NCBI RefSeq assembly: GCF_903642285.1
Contig: NZ_CAHJWJ010000003.1
Location: forward strand, 1-64,000
Length of the DNA: 64,000 nucleotides
Source of the DNA: Sphingomonas bacterium
GTDB taxonomy: Bacteria; Pseudomonadota; Alphaproteobacteria; Sphingomonadales; Sphingomonadaceae
Reading direction: 5' to 3'
Within the stretch, counting starts at the first letter, position 1. Each line of letters starts with the position of its first letter. The notes under the pieces were generated by a model. That model saw nothing but the letters and a program-made list of their open reading frames with translations. It did no database searches and had not been told where the DNA came from. Below, piece by piece: positions 59,960 through 64,000 of the stretch. Position numbers and translations under genes: made by a program.

Positions 59960-60194
59960 GAGACCCCCCAAAGGTCGCTGGACGGTTGTTGATCCTGGGC
60001 TAGGGGGATCGCCGACTAATGGGAAGGGCGGCGGGAACCGTTTCCGACGAACGGTGTTTCAGCGGCGACGATCCGGGATGCGCGGTTTCGCCTCGCTCGA
60101 TTGGTCGTTCCAGCCCCTCCGTTCATCGTCGAACCCGCCGGTGCCGTTCCGGCGAAGCGTCGACCGACGCTGCGGTACCCGAGCCGCGACCGGC

Positions 60195-60234
60195 GATTCG
60201 CGTGCTTTACGGTCGAACGGAAAGCACGCGAATC
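60195..60234. repeat. Perfect 14-bp inverted repeat
   Basis: GATTCGCGTGCTTT and AAAGCACGCGAATC flank a 12-base loop. There is no T-run, so it is not a standard terminator. It lies in the 800-bp gap between the CHAP gene and the acyl-CoA dehydrogenase gene, outside the known repeat families of this window. Confidence 0.7.
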
Positions 60235-60321
60235 CGGTCATCCGAACGAGTCGAGCGCGGTCAGGAGCGACGGCATCGGCATCCCAGTTCGCGCGCGTGC
60301 CGATCGTCGGGCCGCCGTCGA

Positions 60322-60635
60322 TCAGATATGCGTGCCGGCGGAGATGGTGTCGATCGGCTCGCGCGCTCCCCGGCCCCTGCATTGTTGAACAGGATGTCGA
60401 GGTCGCCGGCATCGTCCGCAAGCTTGAGCAGCGCGACGATGTCCGCCTCGCTGGTAACGTCGCAGCGCCGGAAGACGATCCGGCCGTTCGATTCCTGGGC
60501 GATGGCGCGGCGGCCCGCCGCGTCGATATCGCCGATGACCACCTGCGCGCCGTCGTCCGCCGACCGGCGCGCGGTCGCGCGGTCGATGCCCGATGCACCG
60601 CCGGTCACGACCGCGCTTGCCTGGAAACCGCATCC
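60322..60635 (-). pseudogene. Short-chain dehydrogenase remnant, frameshifted and truncated
   Basis: The start ATGCGGTTTCCAGGCAAG would give MRFPGK, as in SDR N-termini; the frame then shifts so that AVVTGGASGI, VVIGDIDAAGRRAIA, FRRCDVTSEADI and DILFNNAGAG follow. A second shift near 60375 gives EPIDTISAGTHI and a stop. The YxxxK catalytic region is missing. Two frame changes and loss of the C-terminal two thirds mark it as a pseudogene. Confidence 0.75.
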
Positions 60636-60761
60636 TCATCGTCCTTTTTTCGGGATCATAGTATGGGGTTCGGGATGGTCGATCGCGCGTCTTTAGAAAA
60701 ACCGGTTTGCAGGCGGGAGGCGACGATACTACCAGCCGGTCATCCTGCTGGCGGAGCGCTT

Positions 60762-61907
60762 ATGTCCCTCGACCCCGAAACCTTCGACGCGCTGATCGAC
60801 ACGCTGCGCCGCTTCGTCGCCGAACGGCTGCGCCCGCTGGAGGCGGAGGTCGAGGCGAACGACGCGATCCCCGCGGGCGTGATCGCCGAGATGAAGGACA
60901 TGGGGCTGTTCGGCCTGTCGATCGCGGAGGAATATGGCGGTCTCGGCCTCACGATGGTCGAGGAATGCCGCGTCGCGATCGAGATGGGGCGCACGACGCC
61001 CGCGTTCCGCTCCACGTTCGGCACCAATGTCGGGATCGGCAGCCAGGGGCTGGTGATGGCGGGGACGCCCGAGCAGAAGGCGCAGTGGCTGCCGCGGATC
61101 GCGAGCGGCGAGGTAGTGACGAGCTTCGCCTTGACCGAGCCCGATATCGGATCGGATTCGGGCGCGGTGAAGACGCGGGCGGTGCGCGACGGCGACGTCT
61201 ACCGCCTGTCGGGCACCAAGCGCTACATCACCAATGCCGACAAGGCGGACCTGTTCACCGTCATGGCGCGCACCGGCGAGGAGAAGGGTGCGCGGGGCGT
61301 CTCCGCCTTCCTGGTGCCGCGCGACCTGCCGGGCGTGACGATCGGCGAGCCGGAAAAGAAGATGGGGCAGAAGGGTGCCAAGGTCGCGGACGTCAATTTC
61401 GACGACGTCCCCGTCCCCGCCGCGAACCGGCTCGGCGCGGCGGGCGAGGGCTTCAAGATCGCGATGCGTGTGCTCGACCGCGGCCGGCTGCACATCTCGG
61501 CGGTGTGCGTCGGCGTCGCCGAGCGGCTGATCGCGGACAGCGTCGCCTATGCCAGCGAGCGTCACCAGTTCGGCCACCCCATCGCCCAGCACCAGCTGAT
61601 CCAGGGCATGATCGCCGACATGAAGACCGAAGCGCTCGCCGCGCGCGCGCTGGTGATGGAAACGGCGGCGGCGAAAGATGCCGGCAAGGACGTCGTGCTG
61701 GAGTCCGCGGCCGCGAAGTATTTCTCGTCCGAGATGGTCGGCCGCGTCGCGGACAAGGCGGTGCAGATCTACGGCGGCGCGGGCTATATCGCCGATTACG
61801 GGATCGAGCGGCTGTACCGCGACGTGCGGCTGTTCCGCATCTACGAAGGGACGAGCCAGATCCAGCAGATCATCATCGCGCGCGAGACGATCAAGCGGGG
61901 CGGCTGA
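60762..61907 (+). CDS. Acyl-CoA dehydrogenase
   Basis: FAD enzyme performing the first oxidation of beta-oxidation or of branched acyl-CoAs. The 381-residue protein has FALTEPDIGSDSG, RYITNADKADLF, the C-terminal YGGAGYIADYGIERLYRDVR and catalytic Glu362 in RIYEGTSQIQ. Length and motifs are standard. Followed after about 60 bp by an SDR gene, probably one operon. Confidence 0.94.
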   Translation: MSLDPETFDALIDTLRRFVAERLRPLEAEVEANDAIPAGVIAEMKDMGLFGLSIAEEYGGLGLTMVEECRVAIEMGRTTPAFRSTFGTNVGIGSQGLVMAGTPEQKAQWLPRIASGEVVTSFALTEPDIGSDSGAVKTRAVRDGDVYRLSGTKRYITNADKADLFTVMARTGEEKGARGVSAFLVPRDLPGVTIGEPEKKMGQKGAKVADVNFDDVPVPAANRLGAAGEGFKIAMRVLDRGRLHISAVCVGVAERLIADSVAYASERHQFGHPIAQHQLIQGMIADMKTEALAARALVMETAAAKDAGKDVVLESAAAKYFSSEMVGRVADKAVQIYGGAGYIADYGIERLYRDVRLFRIYEGTSQIQQIIIARETIKRGG

Positions 61908-61969
61908 CCGACCGGACCGCCCACCCTATCCGTCCCCGGGGCGACGAAAGAGCACAAGGGAGAGACTTC

Positions 61970-62758
61970 ATGGACACCACCAACCTGTTCCGCCTCGACG
62001 GTCGTGTCGCGCTCGTCACCGGGGGCAGTCGCGGGATCGGCAAGATGATCGCCGCGGGCTTCATCGCGCAAGGGGGCAAGGTCTACATCTCCGCGCGCAA
62101 GGCCGACGTCTGTTTCGCGACCGCGGAGGAACTGGGCCCGAACTGCATCGCGCTGCCGCAGGACGTCTCGACCGTCGCCGGCTGCAAGGCGCTCGCCGCG
62201 CAATTCGCCGAACATGAGACGAAGCTCGACATCCTCGTCAACAATGCGGGTGCCGCCTGGGGCGAACCGTTCGAGAATTTCCCCGAGAAAGGCTGGGACA
62301 AGGTCATGGACCTGAACGTCAAGTCGCCCTTCTTCCTCACGCAAGCGCTGTTCGACGCGCTGAAGGCGAGCGGGTCGGCGGGGCGACCGGCGAAGGTCAT
62401 CAACATCACCTCGATCGACGGCCAGCGGCTGAACCCGTGGGAGACGTACAGCTATCACGCCTCCAAATCCGCGCTGATCTATCTGACCAAGCGGATGGCG
62501 GCGCGGCTGGTGAAGGACCATATCAACGTCACCTCGATCGCGCCGGGCGCCTTCGCGAGCGAGATGAACAAGGCCGCGCGCGATCACGGCGATACGATCG
62601 CCAGGGGCATTCCCGCCGGCCGGATCGGCGTCGACGAGGATATGGCGGGCGCTGCGATCTATCTCGCGAGCCGGGCCGGGGACTATGTCGTGGGCGACAC
62701 GATCACGGTCGACGGCGGGCTGGTGCATGCCGCGCTGGGGACGTCGATCGACGCGTAG
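61970..62758 (+). CDS. Short-chain dehydrogenase/reductase
   Basis: A 262-residue classical SDR: LVTGGSRGIGKMIA (cofactor), ILVNNAGAAWGEPF, the Ser in INITSID, YSYHASKSALIYL with the Y-x3-K pair, and APGAFASEMN, DTITVDGG near the end. The RK after strand 2 (SARKADV) suggests NADP. In an operon with acyl-CoA dehydrogenase; substrate unknown. AAGGGAGAG precedes the ATG. Confidence 0.92.
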   Translation: MDTTNLFRLDGRVALVTGGSRGIGKMIAAGFIAQGGKVYISARKADVCFATAEELGPNCIALPQDVSTVAGCKALAAQFAEHETKLDILVNNAGAAWGEPFENFPEKGWDKVMDLNVKSPFFLTQALFDALKASGSAGRPAKVINITSIDGQRLNPWETYSYHASKSALIYLTKRMAARLVKDHINVTSIAPGAFASEMNKAARDHGDTIARGIPAGRIGVDEDMAGAAIYLASRAGDYVVGDTITVDGGLVHAALGTSIDA

Positions 62759-62759
62759 G

Positions 62760-63191
62760 TCAATCGGGGAGCGATCGGCAGGTGATGCCGATCGCTTCGG
62801 CCGCATCGATCATGCCGTGATCGAGCGTCCAGACCATCTCGCCGGTTCGGTATGCGACGGCGAGGTGAAGAGCATCGCCAGCCCGCAACGTCGTACGATG
62901 ATCGTCGATGAATGCAGTGGCACGCGTGTAATCCGCCGTCGTGATCGTCTCGACGTGCAAAACGCCCCGCGACACGAGTAAGTTGAGCGAGGCGATTGCC
63001 CGGCGCCGGTCTGTCTCGGGTAACGTACCATGCCGAAACTTGACCGCTAGGCCGGAGGAAAATTCGACGATGGTCCAACCGCTGATCCGTAACGCGCCGC
63101 CCGACCGATCGCCGAGCCAGCGCTGTGCCCGATCGGTCGCGGGCTCGATCGTCAATGCCGCGATAAGGAGAGACGTATCGGGATAGGCCAT
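62760..63191 (-). CDS. vapC: PIN domain ribonuclease toxin (VapC family)
   Basis: A 143-residue PIN protein with YPDTSLLIAALTIEP (Asp5), WTIVEFSSGLAVKF (Glu) and LRAGDALHLAVAYRTG plus WTLDHGMIDAAEAIG. Starts directly after the antitoxin stop (TGA-ATG, no gap). Closer to a different PIN subgroup than the 30 kb and 47 kb toxins. Confidence 0.9.
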   Translation of the reverse strand: MAYPDTSLLIAALTIEPATDRAQRWLGDRSGGALRISGWTIVEFSSGLAVKFRHGTLPETDRRRAIASLNLLVSRGVLHVETITTADYTRATAFIDDHRTTLRAGDALHLAVAYRTGEMVWTLDHGMIDAAEAIGITCRSLPD

Positions 63192-63463
<272 letters not shown>

Positions 63464-63492
63464 CATAGCATCGATCCACGCCGCCGACAACG

Positions 63493-64000
63493 CTACCGCG
63501 CAATCCCCCCCGCCGCCAGCACCGCCAGCGTGACCAGTTCGCTGGCGGTGGCGGTCATCGCCGCGATCTGGACGGGTTTCTCCATCCCGATCAGCATCGG
63601 CCCGATGACATTATCCCCGCCCAGTTCGCGCAACAGCTTGGCGGAGATATGCGCCGACTGGAGGCCCGGCATTATGAGCACATTGGCCGGCCCCGACAAA
63701 CGCGCGAAGGGATAGTTGGCGAGTTGCTTGGGGTTCAGCGCGACGTCGGGCGGCATCTCGCCCTCATATTCGAAGCCGACCCGGCGGCCGTCGAGCACGG
63801 TCACGGCCTCGCGGATATTGTCGAGGAACACCCCCCTGGGATTGCCGAAGGTCGAATAGCTGAGGAACGCGACGCGCGGTTCGTGGCCCATCCGCCGCGC
63901 CACGGCGGCGGTCTGTTCGGCGATATCGGCCAGCTGTTCCGCGCTCGGCCGCTCGTTGACCGTGGTGTCGGCGATGAAGACGGTGTGGCTCTGCCCGACC
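63493..64000 (-). CDS. maeB: NADP-dependent malic enzyme, C-terminal phosphotransacetylase-like part
   Basis: The open frame continues to the window edge and ends at 63493. It matches the C-terminal PTA-like domain of MaeB fusion enzymes: FIADTTVNERPSAEQ, VAFLSYSTFGNPRG, FEYEGEMPPDVAL, GPANVLIMPGLQSAHI and GPMLIGMEKPVQI. In these fusions the domain is regulatory and lacks phosphotransacetylase activity. A stand-alone phosphotransacetylase cannot be excluded because the N-terminal malic domain is outside the window. Confidence 0.85.
   Translation of the reverse strand, partial: VGQSHTVFIADTTVNERPSAEQLADIAEQTAAVARRMGHEPRVAFLSYSTFGNPRGVFLDNIREAVTVLDGRRVGFEYEGEMPPDVALNPKQLANYPFARLSGPANVLIMPGLQSAHISAKLLRELGGDNVIGPMLIGMEKPVQIAAMTATASELVTLAVLAAGGIAR

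Overview
The window is about 64 kb of a high-GC alphaproteobacterial chromosome, most likely Sphingomonas or a close relative. The evidence is the tol-pal, ubiG, ispG, rsh and ClpS protein types, class I polyhydroxyalkanoate genes, ergothioneine genes, GTG/TTG starts and dense operons with 4-bp ATGA overlaps. Assignments rest on reading the translated sequence; no database search was run. No rRNA, tRNA, CRISPR array or complete insertion sequence was recognised.

Layout. 0-5 kb holds a housekeeping row (pyrE, pdxJ, acpS, lepB, an AI-2E-type permease, maiA). 5-11 kb is an envelope sugar region (two GT4 glycosyltransferases, a polytopic protein, a DUF2141 protein, a GT39-like mannosyltransferase-type enzyme) ending with ubiG, divergent from lysC. 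12.6-14.9 kb is an accessory island: a DNA cytosine methyltransferase, an HNH nuclease and a Vsr nuclease in overlapping order, plus a divergent small protein. 15-22 kb has a nitronate monooxygenase, a decayed lipoprotein paralogue beside its intact copy, a four-gene AbrB/PIN/DMT/GNAT chain, ispG and an isoaspartyl peptidase. 22.1-23 kb contains very small membrane-protein ORFs with a repeated leader/start arrangement.

23.4-31 kb carries an S1/P1-type nuclease, the tol-pal operon (with what looks like an internally deleted ybgC), a nucleoside permease and a second toxin-antitoxin pair. 31-42 kb holds a fasciclin protein, a 3-hydroxyacyl-CoA dehydrogenase, egtB-egtD, cobalamin adenosyltransferase, gluQ, a queuosine-precursor transporter, argB, folD and MarC. 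42-47 kb is a second glycan/lipid-sugar cluster (GT-C protein, GtrA, methyltransferase, GT2). 47-64 kb contains a third toxin-antitoxin pair, rsh, an aminotransferase, phaC plus phasin, clpS, an ABC exporter, a CYP153-like P450, MsrB, a CHAP protein, acyl-CoA dehydrogenase and SDR genes, a fourth toxin-antitoxin pair and the 3' part of a malic enzyme/phosphotransacetylase gene.

Between genes there are several families of short palindromic repeats. The most striking is a 137-bp element with 11-bp terminal inverted repeats, found twice at identical length; one copy supplies the ribosome-binding site of acpS and the other splits tolQ from tolR. Two toxin-antitoxin promoters share a TTAGCTAA-centred operator. 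The best candidates for something undescribed are the methyltransferase/HNH/Vsr island with its small divergent partner, the tiny membrane-ORF cluster at 22.1-23 kb, and the toxin-antitoxin module translationally chained to an exporter and an acetyltransferase.
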